64,000 bases of DNA from DASUPK01 sp963821705 (GTDB taxonomy: Bacteria; Actinomycetota; Thermoleophilia; Solirubrobacterales; 70-9). Location: NCBI GenBank assembly GCA_963821705.1, contig CAWGEV010000007.1, positions 124,001-188,000 on the forward strand, given 5' to 3'. The position numbers and the translations under genes are program-made. Position 1 is the first letter of the stretch, and each line of letters begins with the position of its first letter. The notes below the pieces were generated by a model. It made no database searches, was not told where the DNA came from, and saw only the letters and a program-made list of their open reading frames with translations. Of the stretch, positions 1-7,721 are shown one piece after another.

Positions 1-1467
1 AACCGCTGGATCGCCCTCTACGTCCTCTGCGCGGGGATGCTGATGATCGTTCTCGACGTCACCGTCGTGAACGTGGCGCTGCCCTCGATCAAGAGCGATC
101 TCGGCTTCAGCCAGTCCAGCCTCGCCTGGGTCGTGAACGGCTACCTGATCACCTTCGGGGGTCTGCTCCTGCTCGCAGGCCGCCTCGGTGACCTTCTTGG
201 ACGCCGGAGGATCTTCCTGATCGGGCTCGCTCTGTTCGTCGCTGCCTCGATCCTCTGCGGGGCCTCGCAGAGCGAGGGCACGCTGATCGGGGCACGCCTG
301 CTCCAGGGCATCGGCGGCGCGATGACCTCCGCCGTGATCCTCGGAATGATCGTGACGATGTTCCCGGAGCAGCGGGACCAGGCCAAGGCGGTCGGCGTCT
401 ATGCCTTCGTCGCCTCCGCCGGCGGAGCTGTCGGCCTGCTGCTCGGCGGGGTCATCACCCAGGTGATCAGCTGGCACTGGATCTTCTTCATCAACGCTCC
501 GATAGGACTAGTGACCGCACTGCTCGCGAGACGCCTGCTCGAGGACGACGAGGGCATCGGCTTCAGCAAGGGTGCCGATCTGCTTGGAGCGTCTCTGATC
601 ACGACGTCGCTGATGCTGGGCGTCTACACGATCGTCAAGCCAGCGGCCGAGCAAGGCTGGGGCGCCAGTGAGACTCTCCTCCTCGGGGCGGGATCGCTTG
701 TGCTGCTCGCGCTCTTCATCGCGCGCGAGGCGACGGCGAAGACCCCCCTGATCCCGCTCCGGATCTTCCGCTCGCGGAACGTCAGCGGAGCGAACATCGT
801 CCAGGTGCTGACCGTCGCGGGAATGTTCGGGATGTTCTTCATGGGCTCGCTGTACCTGCAGCTGGTGCAGGGCTATGACGCCCTGCAGATCGGGCTGGCC
901 TTCCTGCCGGTGACGATCATCATGGGCACGCTGACCGGGCGGTACTCAGAGCCGCTGATCATGCGATTCGGCGCTCGGCGCCTCCTCTTCCCAGGTCTTG
1001 GTCTGGTCGCTCTGGGCCTGGTCTACTTCACGCGGGCGCCGGTGGATGCCACCTACGTCACCGACATCCTGCCCGTTCTGGTGCTGCTGGGCACCGGCAT
1101 CGGCATCTGCTTCCCGGCGCTGATGACGATCGCGATGTCCGGCGCGACCCGCAGCGACGCGGGTCTCGCCTCCGGCCTCGTGAACACGTCAGCGCAGGTC
1201 GGAGGCGCAATCGGGCTCGCCGTCCTCGCGACCCTCTCCACCAACCGCTCCAACGCACTCCAAGCGGCGGGCCACTCGACCGCGTCAGCGCTCACCAGCG
1301 GCTACCACCTCGCCTTCTGGGTCGCCGCGGGGCTGGTGGTCGCCGCAATCGCCGTGGCCGTGGTGGTCATCGAGCCCGAGGAGAGGGCCGCGGAGCAGTT
1401 CGCCGGCGACGAGTCGCCGGGCGAGTTCCCGCAGGCCGAGGAGACGGCCTACTCGGAGGCGGCCTAG
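1..1467 (+). CDS. DHA2-family MFS drug:proton antiporter, 5' end outside window
   Basis: Inner-membrane exporter of the 14-helix DHA2 (EmrB/QacA) branch of the major facilitator superfamily, expected to expel hydrophobic compounds in exchange for protons. The frame is open from base 1 and the bases before the first ATG (37) already encode helix 1, so the true start lies upstream; 488 residues are visible. Family signs are 'LDVTVVNVALPSI' at the end of helix 1, motif A 'GRLGDLLGRRR' near visible residue 60, and an antiporter-type glycine-rich helix 5 'GGAVGLLLGGVI'. The C-terminus ends in a short acidic cytoplasmic tail. The substrate cannot be read from the sequence. A second DHA2 exporter lies at 39102-40730. 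Confidence 0.93.
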   Translation, partial: NRWIALYVLCAGMLMIVLDVTVVNVALPSIKSDLGFSQSSLAWVVNGYLITFGGLLLLAGRLGDLLGRRRIFLIGLALFVAASILCGASQSEGTLIGARLLQGIGGAMTSAVILGMIVTMFPEQRDQAKAVGVYAFVASAGGAVGLLLGGVITQVISWHWIFFINAPIGLVTALLARRLLEDDEGIGFSKGADLLGASLITTSLMLGVYTIVKPAAEQGWGASETLLLGAGSLVLLALFIAREATAKTPLIPLRIFRSRNVSGANIVQVLTVAGMFGMFFMGSLYLQLVQGYDALQIGLAFLPVTIIMGTLTGRYSEPLIMRFGARRLLFPGLGLVALGLVYFTRAPVDATYVTDILPVLVLLGTGIGICFPALMTIAMSGATRSDAGLASGLVNTSAQVGGAIGLAVLATLSTNRSNALQAAGHSTASALTSGYHLAFWVAAGLVVAAIAVAVVVIEPEERAAEQFAGDESPGEFPQAEETAYSEAA

Positions 1468-1512
1468 GTGCACGAGCAGCCCGCTTGCGGAGGTCGAGTT
1501 CCTCTAGTCCGT

Positions 1513-1518
1513 TAGCGT
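1513..1518 (+). promoter_or_regulatory. -10 box of a leaderless promoter (TAGCGT)
   Basis: TAGCGT ends 7 nt before GTG 1526, the spacing at which transcription would begin on the start codon. It decides between the in-frame starts 1517, 1526 and 1538 in favour of 1526. No clear -35 is visible. Confidence 0.5.
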
Positions 1519-1525
1519 GCCGCCC

Positions 1526-1768
1526 GTGACCTCCGGGATGAAGACGGGTAGGCGGCTGCTGCCGTTGGCGCTGGTGACCGCGGCGCTCGCCGCCCTGGCC
1601 GCCGCCGGGTGCGGCGAGAAATCCGAGCCGGCCATCCATCCGCCCACCACTGCGCCGACGACGGTCGCGCCGACCACCACTGCGCCGCCGGCCACCACGA
1701 CCGCGCCACCCGCCACGACGAAGCCGGGCTCCACCCCGACCGCGCCGGTCCCGAAGACCACCCCCTGA
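1526..1768 (+). CDS. small Thr/Pro-rich lipoprotein
   Basis: Predicted lipoprotein of about 80 residues, of unknown function. A basic N-region (KTGRR) is followed by a hydrophobic core and the lipobox 'LAAAGC', so the mature protein would begin at the lipidated Cys and sit on the outer face of the membrane. The rest is low complexity: repeats of T, A and P such as 'TTAPPATTTAPPATT', typical of extended wall-spanning linkers, with no folded domain. It starts at GTG 1526 by the promoter argument; 1517 and ATG 1538 are alternatives. It is convergent with the small Cys-motif gene at 1772-1945, only 3 bp away. Confidence 0.7.
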   Translation: MTSGMKTGRRLLPLALVTAALAALAAAGCGEKSEPAIHPPTTAPTTVAPTTTAPPATTTAPPATTKPGSTPTAPVPKTTP

Positions 1769-1771
1769 GGG

Positions 1772-1945
1772 TCAGCGCGCCTGCTCCTGGAAACCGCGAC
1801 AGTTCGTCACCGGCAGGCGCGGGTACCGCGGGAAATCCGGGTCCGTCTTCGAGCGCTCGCAGAGCGAGAACTCCGAGCCCCGAGTGTTTCGAATCACGCG
1901 CTGGTGCCGGCAGCGATCGCAGAGACCGGCGGCGGGACGACTCAC
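1772..1945 (-). CDS. small four-cysteine (zinc-ribbon-like) protein
   Basis: A 57-residue protein, read from GTG 1945. It carries 'CDRCRHQRVI' near the N-terminus, then 'FSLCERS' and 'VTNCRGFQ', so two close Cys and two later Cys could bind one metal. I recognise the layout as a recurrent small actinobacterial protein with no known function. Its GTG overlaps the TGA of the upstream coiled-coil gene by 4 bp (GTGA), which supports translation and a two-gene operon transcribed from 2359. A nucleic-acid or protein-interaction role is only a guess from the Cys pattern. Confidence 0.65.
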   Translation of the reverse strand: MSRPAAGLCDRCRHQRVIRNTRGSEFSLCERSKTDPDFPRYPRLPVTNCRGFQEQAR

Positions 1946-2346
1946 CGCTCCGCGTCGGCCTCCGCGTCCAGCGCGGCCTCTTCCGCATTCACGGCTGCCT
2001 CCTCGGCGTCCACGGCCGCCTCCTCAGCGTCCAGTGCCCTGGCCTCGGCCTCGAGCGCTCGCTCCTCCTCGCCGAAGATCGCGCGCTTGAGCGCCCCGCC
2101 CACGTACTCGCCGCCGCGCTGGGCTCGCTCCAGCGGCTCGGTCAGCTTGACGACCCGGGCGAGCAGCACGTTCATCCGCTCGGCCTGCTCGAGCGCCTGA
2201 TCCGCCTGGCGGCGGATCAGCTCGAGCTGCTCGCGGGAGATCTCCATCAGGTCGTTCGCCTCATCGATGCTGCGCTGCATGCTCCGCGGCAGCTCGATCG
2301 CCGCCCGGGCGACCGAGAAGGGCAAGGTGACCAGCTCTCTGAGCAC
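1942..2346 (-). CDS. coiled-coil protein with Ala/Glu repeat tail
   Basis: A 134-residue soluble protein of unknown function. The first 90 residues are helical and amphipathic ('EISREQLELIRRQADQALE'), predicted to form a coiled coil. The last 45 residues are a degenerate repeat of the unit 'DAEEAAV' with almost only A, E, D, L and V. There is no signal peptide or membrane segment. A TACGCT box 7 nt before GTG 2346 supports the start. It is first in an operon with the four-Cys protein and lies back to back with the ABC exporter genes, 82 bp from their start. The helical part weakly recalls small phasin-like or polar-scaffold proteins, but I do not claim this. Confidence 0.7.
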   Translation of the reverse strand: MLRELVTLPFSVARAAIELPRSMQRSIDEANDLMEISREQLELIRRQADQALEQAERMNVLLARVVKLTEPLERAQRGGEYVGGALKRAIFGEEERALEAEARALDAEEAAVDAEEAAVNAEEAALDAEADAER

Positions 2347-2353
2347 GTGGCGG

Positions 2354-2359
2354 AGCGTA
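2354..2359 (-). promoter_or_regulatory. -10 box (TACGCT) for the coiled-coil operon
   Basis: On the minus strand TACGCT ends 7 nt before GTG 2346, giving a leaderless transcript. It is divergent from the box at 2417-2422, so the 82-bp gap holds two promoters. Confidence 0.5.
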
Positions 2360-2416
2360 GCGAGCGACCGCCGGCCTGCATGAGGGATGCCCGCCAGGCT
2401 CCTTTACTTCACTTTG

Positions 2417-2422
2417 TATAGT
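2417..2422 (+). promoter_or_regulatory. -10 box (TATAGT) of the ABC exporter operon
   Basis: TATAGT sits in a locally A+T-rich patch and ends 6 nt before ATG 2429. An in-frame ATG at 2387 lies upstream of the box and would be untranscribed from it, so 2429 is preferred. Confidence 0.6.
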
Positions 2423-2428
2423 CGGTGG

Positions 2429-4198
2429 ATGCGCACCTTCCGGCGCCTGCTCGGTTTCCTGCGTCCGTATCGCCGGCCGCTGATCTTCTCGCTGCTCCTC
2501 GCCTGGCTGGCGATGTGCATGACCGTGCTGATCCCGCTGCTCAGTGGGGCGGCGGTGAACGCGATCAAGGACGAGCAGCGCAACGACATCCTCCCCCTGG
2601 TCCTGGCGCTGCTCGGGGCGGGCGTCCTCAGGCTCGCGCTGACCGTCGGGCGCAGGCTGATCGCCGGCAAGGTCTCCCTGGCGGTCGAATTCGACCTCCG
2701 CCAGGTCTTCTACCAGCACCTGCAGAAGCTCGAGCTCGGCTTCTTCGACACGCAGCAGACCGGCCAGCTGATGTCGCGGGCGACGGTCGACCTGCAGTCG
2801 ATCCGCTTCTTCCTCGGCTACGGGCTGATCTGGGTGAGCCAGAGCGCGCTGACCATTCTGTTCGCGGCGGCCGCGATGTTCATCCTCGATCCGCTGCTGG
2901 CGCTCCTCGCGCTCGCCCCGGTCCCGTTCCTGGTCGCCACGGCGACCCGATACAGCCGGCGGAACCGCCCGGCCGAGCAGGAGGTTCAGCAGCGAATCGG
3001 CGAGGTGACCGCGAGCGCCGAGGAGAGCATCTCCGGGATTCGGATCGTCAAGGCGTTCGCCCGCGAGCGCCACATGCTCGACCGCTTCCGGCACTCGGTC
3101 AACCGCGTCTTCGAGCAGAGCATGGTCTCCGCCCGGCTGCAGGCCTTCTACACGCCCCTGATGGGCTTCCTGCCGAACCTCGGCCTCGCCGCCGTGCTGC
3201 TGGTCGGCGGCCTCCAGGTGATGCACGGCCAAACCAGCGTCGGCCACCTGACGGCGTTCTACCTCTACGTGGTGATGCTGGCGGGCCCGGTGCGCTGGCT
3301 CGGCATGTCACTGAGCATGGCGCAGCGCGCGACCGCCTCGGGCAACCGGATGTTCGAGATCCTCGACCGCGAGCCGTCGATGAAGACTCCGCCGGACGCG
3401 CCGCCGCTGCCGGAGGGCAAGGGGCAGGTCTCGCTGCAGCGGGTGACGCTCCGCTACGACGGCTCCGACCCCGCTCTCACGGGGATCGACCTCGAGGTCG
3501 ATCCCGGCCGGATCATCGCCTTGGTCGGCCCGACCGCGTCGGGCAAGACCAGCCTGGTGGGCCTGCTGGCGCGGCTCTACGACCCGAGCGAGGGCAAGGT
3601 CGTGATCGACGGCGCCGACATCAAGGACGTCGACCTCGCCTCGCTGCGGCGGGAGATCGCGTTCGTCGCAGATGACAGCTTCCTCTTCTCCGACACCGTC
3701 GCCGGCAACATCGCCTACGCCAGGCCGGACGTGACCCAGGAGCAGATCGAGGAAGCCGCGAAGAAGGCGCAGGCACATGACTTCATCACCCGGCTGCCCG
3801 ACGGTTACGAGACGGTGGTCGGCGAGCGCGGCCTGACGCTGTCCGGCGGGCAGCGGCAGCGGGTGGCGATAGCGCGGGCTCTTCTGGCGGAGCCGCGGAT
3901 CCTGATCTTGGACGACGCCACGTCGTCGGTCGATGCCCGCACCGAGGCCGCGATCAAGCAGGGTCTCAGGGAGGCGATGAAGGGCAGGACGACGTTCATC
4001 GTCGCCCACCGGCTCTCCACGATCTCCTTGGCCGACGAGATCGTGGTCCTCGACCACGGCCGCGTCGTCGACCGCGGCACCCACGAGGCGCTGCTCGAGC
4101 GCTGCCCCCTCTACGAGGAGATCGCCGAGAAGGGGCTCGAGGACTCCGTCTACCTGCAGCGCGACCTCGAGGAGCGCGGGGAGATGGCGAAGCTGTGA
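2429..4198 (+). CDS. ABC exporter half-transporter, subunit with degenerate ATP site
   Basis: A 589-residue half-transporter: a six-helix type-I exporter domain (about 1-310) followed by a nucleotide-binding domain. Walker A 'GPTASGKT' is at 367-374, signature LSGGQ at 471-475, and Walker B 'ILILDDATSSVD' has Asp at 496 where the catalytic Glu normally stands. The Q-loop is also changed ('FVADDSFLF'). The H-loop 'VAHRLST' is intact. Loss of the catalytic Glu in one of two coupled genes marks the non-hydrolytic half of a heterodimeric exporter (BmrCD or TM287/288 type). The stop overlaps the next start as GTGA. The exported substrate is unknown; lipids or drugs are usual for the family. Confidence 0.95.
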   Translation: MRTFRRLLGFLRPYRRPLIFSLLLAWLAMCMTVLIPLLSGAAVNAIKDEQRNDILPLVLALLGAGVLRLALTVGRRLIAGKVSLAVEFDLRQVFYQHLQKLELGFFDTQQTGQLMSRATVDLQSIRFFLGYGLIWVSQSALTILFAAAAMFILDPLLALLALAPVPFLVATATRYSRRNRPAEQEVQQRIGEVTASAEESISGIRIVKAFARERHMLDRFRHSVNRVFEQSMVSARLQAFYTPLMGFLPNLGLAAVLLVGGLQVMHGQTSVGHLTAFYLYVVMLAGPVRWLGMSLSMAQRATASGNRMFEILDREPSMKTPPDAPPLPEGKGQVSLQRVTLRYDGSDPALTGIDLEVDPGRIIALVGPTASGKTSLVGLLARLYDPSEGKVVIDGADIKDVDLASLRREIAFVADDSFLFSDTVAGNIAYARPDVTQEQIEEAAKKAQAHDFITRLPDGYETVVGERGLTLSGGQRQRVAIARALLAEPRILILDDATSSVDARTEAAIKQGLREAMKGRTTFIVAHRLSTISLADEIVVLDHGRVVDRGTHEALLERCPLYEEIAEKGLEDSVYLQRDLEERGEMAKL

Positions 4199-6087
4199 AC
4201 GACGGCAACGGCGCACAGGACTTCTTCGCACTCTTCCGCTCGCTCTGGCGGCTGATTCGCGGCGAGGACAACCGCGGCCGGAAGGTCCGCTGGCTCTTCT
4301 CGCTGCTGCGCCCGTACCGGCGCCAGGTCATGCTGATGCTGGTCGCCTTGGTGCTCGCGACCGTCGCCACCCTGGCTCCCCCGTACCTCGTCGGTCAGGC
4401 GGTCCATGTGTCGCTCAGCGGCAACACGGACAAGCTGATCCTGATCGTCGCGGCCTTCCTTGTCGCCGCGCTGATCGGCTGGGGCACCGGGTACGTGCAG
4501 ACCTACCTCGTCGAATGGGTCGGCGAGCGCGCGCTCCAGGACCTGCGGGTGCGGATCTTCACCCACCTCCAGGAGATGTCGATCGGCTTCTTCACCCGTA
4601 ACCGGCCCGGGGTCCTGATCTCGCGGATCACCAATGACGTCGACGCGCTCGACCAGCTGATCTCGAGCGGCGTGGTGACCCTCTTCTCCAGCACCCTGAC
4701 CTTGGTGGGAGTGATCATCGTCATGCTCGCCCTAGACGTGAAGCTGGCACTGCTCGTCTTCCTCACGCTCCCGGTCCTCGCGTTGGCAAGCCTCATCTTC
4801 CGGATCGTGGCCGCGAGCGCCTACCGGATCACCAGGGAGCGAATCGCCGAGGTGACCGCCTACCTCCAGGAGAGCCTGAGCGGCGTGCGGGTGGTCCGGA
4901 GCTTCGCCCAGGAGGAGCGGCACGTGCGACGGATGGGCGAGCTCAACGAGCTCAACCGCCAGGCCAACCTGAAGACCGTCTACCTGAACGCCTCCTACTT
5001 CCCGGCGGTCGAGCTGCTCTCGGCGATCGGGACCGCAGTGATCCTGCTGTTCGGCGGTTACCAGGCCCTCGACCTGCCGACGGAGGCGGAGCGGGTTGCA
5101 CAGATCGGAACCGTCGTGGCGTTCGTGGGCTACCTCTCAACCTTCTTCGACCCGATCCAGCAGCTCTCCAACCTCTACACGACCTATCAGCAGGGGATGG
5201 CGGCGCTGGACAAGATCTTCGACCTGCTCGATACCGAGCCGGACATGGTCGACAAGCCCGGCGCCGAGGATCCGGGGACGCTCCGCGGGGAGATCGAGAT
5301 GGATCACGTCTGGTTCTCCTACGGGCTCGACCAGGCCGCCGGGCTGAAGCGATCGAGCGGGAAGATCGAGCGGCTCGACCAGGAGGCTGATTCGCACGAA
5401 TGGGCCCTCGAGGACGTCTCGATCCATGTCCCGCCTGGCGAGACGCTCGCGCTGGTCGGCGAGACCGGCGCCGGGAAGTCCACCTTCGCGAAGCTCGTCT
5501 CCCGCTTCTACGACCCGCAGCGGGGCCGGGTGCTGGTCGACGGCCACGACCTCCGGGACCTTCGCGCGAGCTGCCTGCGGAGCCAACTCGGGATCGTCCC
5601 GCAGGAGGGCTTCCTGTTCTCGGGAACCGTTCGGGAGAACATCGCCTTCGGCCGCCCGGACGCGAGCGAGGAGGAGATCGAGGCGGCCGCCGACGCGATC
5701 GGCGCGGGCGAGTTCATCAGGCGCCTCTCGAAAGGCTTCGATACGGAGGTCGGGGAGCGGGGCGTCGCGCTGTCGGCCGGCCAGCGCCAGCTGATCGCTT
5801 TCGCGCGGGCGCTGCTCGCCGAGCCGCGCATCCTCATCCTCGACGAGGCGACCTCGAACGTCGACGTGCGGACCGAGCGGACGATCGAGCACGGGCTCCA
5901 GCGGCTGCTCCAGGGGCGTACCGCGATCGTGATCGCCCACCGGCTCTCAACCATCCGCGGCGCCGGCCGGATCGGGGTGCTGGAGAACGGCCGGATCGTG
6001 GAGAGCGGCACCCACGACGAGCTGATCGCGGCCGGCGGCCGCTACGCGGAGCTGTACGGAACCTGGGCGGATCTCGCCGCGGCGTAG
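4195..6087 (+). CDS. ABC exporter half-transporter, catalytic subunit
   Basis: A 630-residue partner of the preceding gene, starting at GTG 4195 inside the upstream stop. A cytoplasmic N-terminal extension leads into six membrane helices, then the ATPase domain: Walker A 'GETGAGKS' 422-429, signature altered to LSAGQ 526-530, and Walker B 'ILILDEATSNVD' with catalytic Glu551. This subunit's normal Walker B plus the partner's LSGGQ would form the active site. Its LSAGQ plus the partner's Asp Walker B would form the degenerate one. About 25 charged residues (near 380-405, 'KRSSGKIERLDQEAD') are inserted between the first strands of the ATPase domain. Confidence 0.95.
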   Translation: MNDGNGAQDFFALFRSLWRLIRGEDNRGRKVRWLFSLLRPYRRQVMLMLVALVLATVATLAPPYLVGQAVHVSLSGNTDKLILIVAAFLVAALIGWGTGYVQTYLVEWVGERALQDLRVRIFTHLQEMSIGFFTRNRPGVLISRITNDVDALDQLISSGVVTLFSSTLTLVGVIIVMLALDVKLALLVFLTLPVLALASLIFRIVAASAYRITRERIAEVTAYLQESLSGVRVVRSFAQEERHVRRMGELNELNRQANLKTVYLNASYFPAVELLSAIGTAVILLFGGYQALDLPTEAERVAQIGTVVAFVGYLSTFFDPIQQLSNLYTTYQQGMAALDKIFDLLDTEPDMVDKPGAEDPGTLRGEIEMDHVWFSYGLDQAAGLKRSSGKIERLDQEADSHEWALEDVSIHVPPGETLALVGETGAGKSTFAKLVSRFYDPQRGRVLVDGHDLRDLRASCLRSQLGIVPQEGFLFSGTVRENIAFGRPDASEEEIEAAADAIGAGEFIRRLSKGFDTEVGERGVALSAGQRQLIAFARALLAEPRILILDEATSNVDVRTERTIEHGLQRLLQGRTAIVIAHRLSTIRGAGRIGVLENGRIVESGTHDELIAAGGRYAELYGTWADLAAA

Positions 6088-6093
6088 CGGCGC

Positions 6094-6778
6094 TCAGCCG
6101 GGGGCGATGCCGCCGGAGCCGGAGCCTCCGGAGGATCCCGAGCTGCCGCTCGAGCCGCTCGAGCCGGAGTTGCCGGATGTCCCGCCACCGCTGGTGCCGC
6201 CGGCGGAGCCGGTGCTCGGCGCGCTCGGTGCGACCGCGCCGCCGCTGCTGCCCGAGCTCGAGCTGCTCGAGGAGGAGGACGAGGAGCTCGAGCCGTTGAT
6301 CGCCGACCCGCACTGCTTGAAGCCATAGGCGGACGCCGCCTGCTCGGCCTGCGACTTGGCGCTGTCGAGCTGGGTCTCGAACTGGCTGGGGTTATCGCCG
6401 CGCTGGACGGCGAGCCCGATCTTCTGGCCGGCCGAGACCTGGTCCTGCATCGCCTTCAGGAAGGCGTCGAGGTTGGGGTCGCTGGCCGGATGGAGCTGCT
6501 TGATGGAGTCGATCACGCCCTGGCGCAGCTGGGCGATCTGGGCGGCCTGGCTCTCGCCCTGTCCGGCGGCGGCGAACTGCTCGATCGAGGCGTTCGCCTC
6601 GGCGCAGGCCGAGTCCGCCTGAGCGATGAACTGGGACTTGCCGAGGGACCCGGTGGAGGTCGTCTCCGTGGGGACGACGATGGGAGTCTCCGGCGAGCTG
6701 GCACCGCCACAGGCCGAGAGCACGATCCCCGCGCCCACTGCAACGCCGAGGACCGATCAGGTGCTTCACGCGCCACAT
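6094..6778 (-). pseudogene. lipoprotein gene with frameshift in the signal peptide
   Basis: Extracytoplasmic lipoprotein of unknown function: a helical domain with two Cys ('DSACAEAN', 'YGFKQCG') that may form a disulfide, then a long Ser/Gly tail of more than 60 residues. The in-frame start (GTG 6738) leaves only eight residues before the lipobox Cys and no basic N-region. One reading frame over, ATG 6778 encodes 'MWRVKHLI'. Removing one G of the pair at 6753-6754 joins this to 'VLGVAVGAGIVLSACGG', a perfect lipoprotein signal. So the gene carries a +1 shift, either a real mutation or a sequence error. A TACCTT box at 6789-6794 lies 10 nt before ATG 6778. Confidence 0.7.
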
Positions 6779-6813
6779 ACGGTCGCGCAAGGTAGCAGGG
6801 ATACCGGAGCCGA

Positions 6814-7565
6814 CTAGGCCGCCTGCTCGGCATCGGGCGGCTTCACGAAGCGAAGCCTCCGATCCGGCCTGCGGTGCCCATTGCGACCCCCGTAGGTGTC
6901 CGTCTGCGAGTGGCAGTTGGGGCACAGGAACTCGAGGTTCGGCAGGCGGTTGTCAGTGCCGTCGCCGTTCTTGTGGTGCAGGTGCATGCTCAGTGAGCGA
7001 TCCATCCAAGTTGAGATGCCGCACCGCTCGCACCTGTCCTGTTTGAGGCCTGCAGCAATCAATCGGGCCTTCAGATGCCCGCGGCCCGTGCGTCGTCCCA
7101 CCACCAGGAGCTCCTCGAGCGGGATGCGATGCTCTCAGACTGTCGGCTTTGAAATCCCAAGACGCTCAGCGATCTCTGCGACGCCAATCCCGTCATTGAG
7201 AAGCGCCTCCACAGCGCGACGCGTCTCGCCCCGCGCCTATCCGGATAGTTGCGAGGGCGCGGGACGATCTCCCCCCTTGCTATCGCCGCGCTCCAGGTCG
7301 AGGCTCCGAACCCAAAGCGGCGTTGAGTTTCTGCCGCGCTATGCCCGGCTTCATAGAACTCACGAATCTCAACCCATTCCCGATCGTCCGGGTGTCGTCT
7401 CCGTGACGGATACCCAAGCCATGCGGCCACGCGGCTCACTGTCTCCCGTGTGATCCCAAGTTCCTCCGCTACGCGCAATTTCGGGACGCCACGCTCGAGA
7501 AGCACTGCGATCCGCCTATCCCGATCCTCATCCATCGAACAGATGTTCGCAGCAGCCTCGGACAT
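6814..7565 (-). pseudogene. broken HTH-HNH endonuclease-like gene
   Basis: Remains of a protein with three helix-turn-helix repeats and a C-terminal HNH domain. Bases 7565 to about 7230 encode two HTH units ('LRVAEELGITRETVSRVA' is the first). The third ('VAEIAERLGISKPTV') is one frame over, so about one base has been lost near 7220-7235. The new frame then meets TGA at 7135-7137. Beyond it the HNH domain is intact ('CERCGIS', 'LHHKNGDGTDNRLPNLEFL', 'CPNCHSQTD') and could restart at GTG 7104 as a 96-residue protein. Intact relatives are common in actinobacteria; whether they cut DNA or regulate transcription is not established. It lies next to the frameshifted lipoprotein, so sequence error should be excluded. 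Confidence 0.75.
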
Positions 7566-7611
7566 AAACAGCTGGAAATGAACGAGGAGCCGACGATGCC
7601 GACTCCTCTAA

Positions 7612-7683
7612 CTCCGGGGCTAGGACTCGAACCTAGGTCTCCGGCTCCAGAGGCCGGCGTCTTACCGGCTAGACGACCCCGGA
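7612..7683 (-). tRNA. tRNA-Gln (CTG anticodon)
   Basis: A 72-nt cloverleaf on the minus strand. The acceptor stem pairs TCCGGGG with CCCCGGA, the D-arm is GTCT/AGAC, the anticodon stem pairs CCGGC with GCCGG around the loop CTCTGGA (anticodon CTG), and the T-arm is CTAGG-TTCGAGT-CCTAG. The discriminator is G. CCA is not encoded and must be added. It lies 38 bp after the oxidoreductase gene on the same strand. Confidence 0.95.
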
Positions 7684-7721
7684 AGGCCGCGAGAACGATA
7701 GCGACTGGCTTTGCGGGCCCT

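Noticed and set aside
2387..2428. Upstream ATG 2387 as start of the first ABC subunit
   Set aside because: It lies upstream of the TATAGT box and adds 14 residues that do not match the exporter N-terminus.
6814..7104. HNH domain as a mobile intron homing endonuclease
   Set aside because: There is no intron or split host gene around it; the HTH units upstream identify an ordinary HTH-HNH protein that has decayed.
7612..7683. tRNA-Gln as an integration site of a mobile island
   Set aside because: I found no integrase, no repeat of the tRNA 3' end and no shift in gene style on either side.
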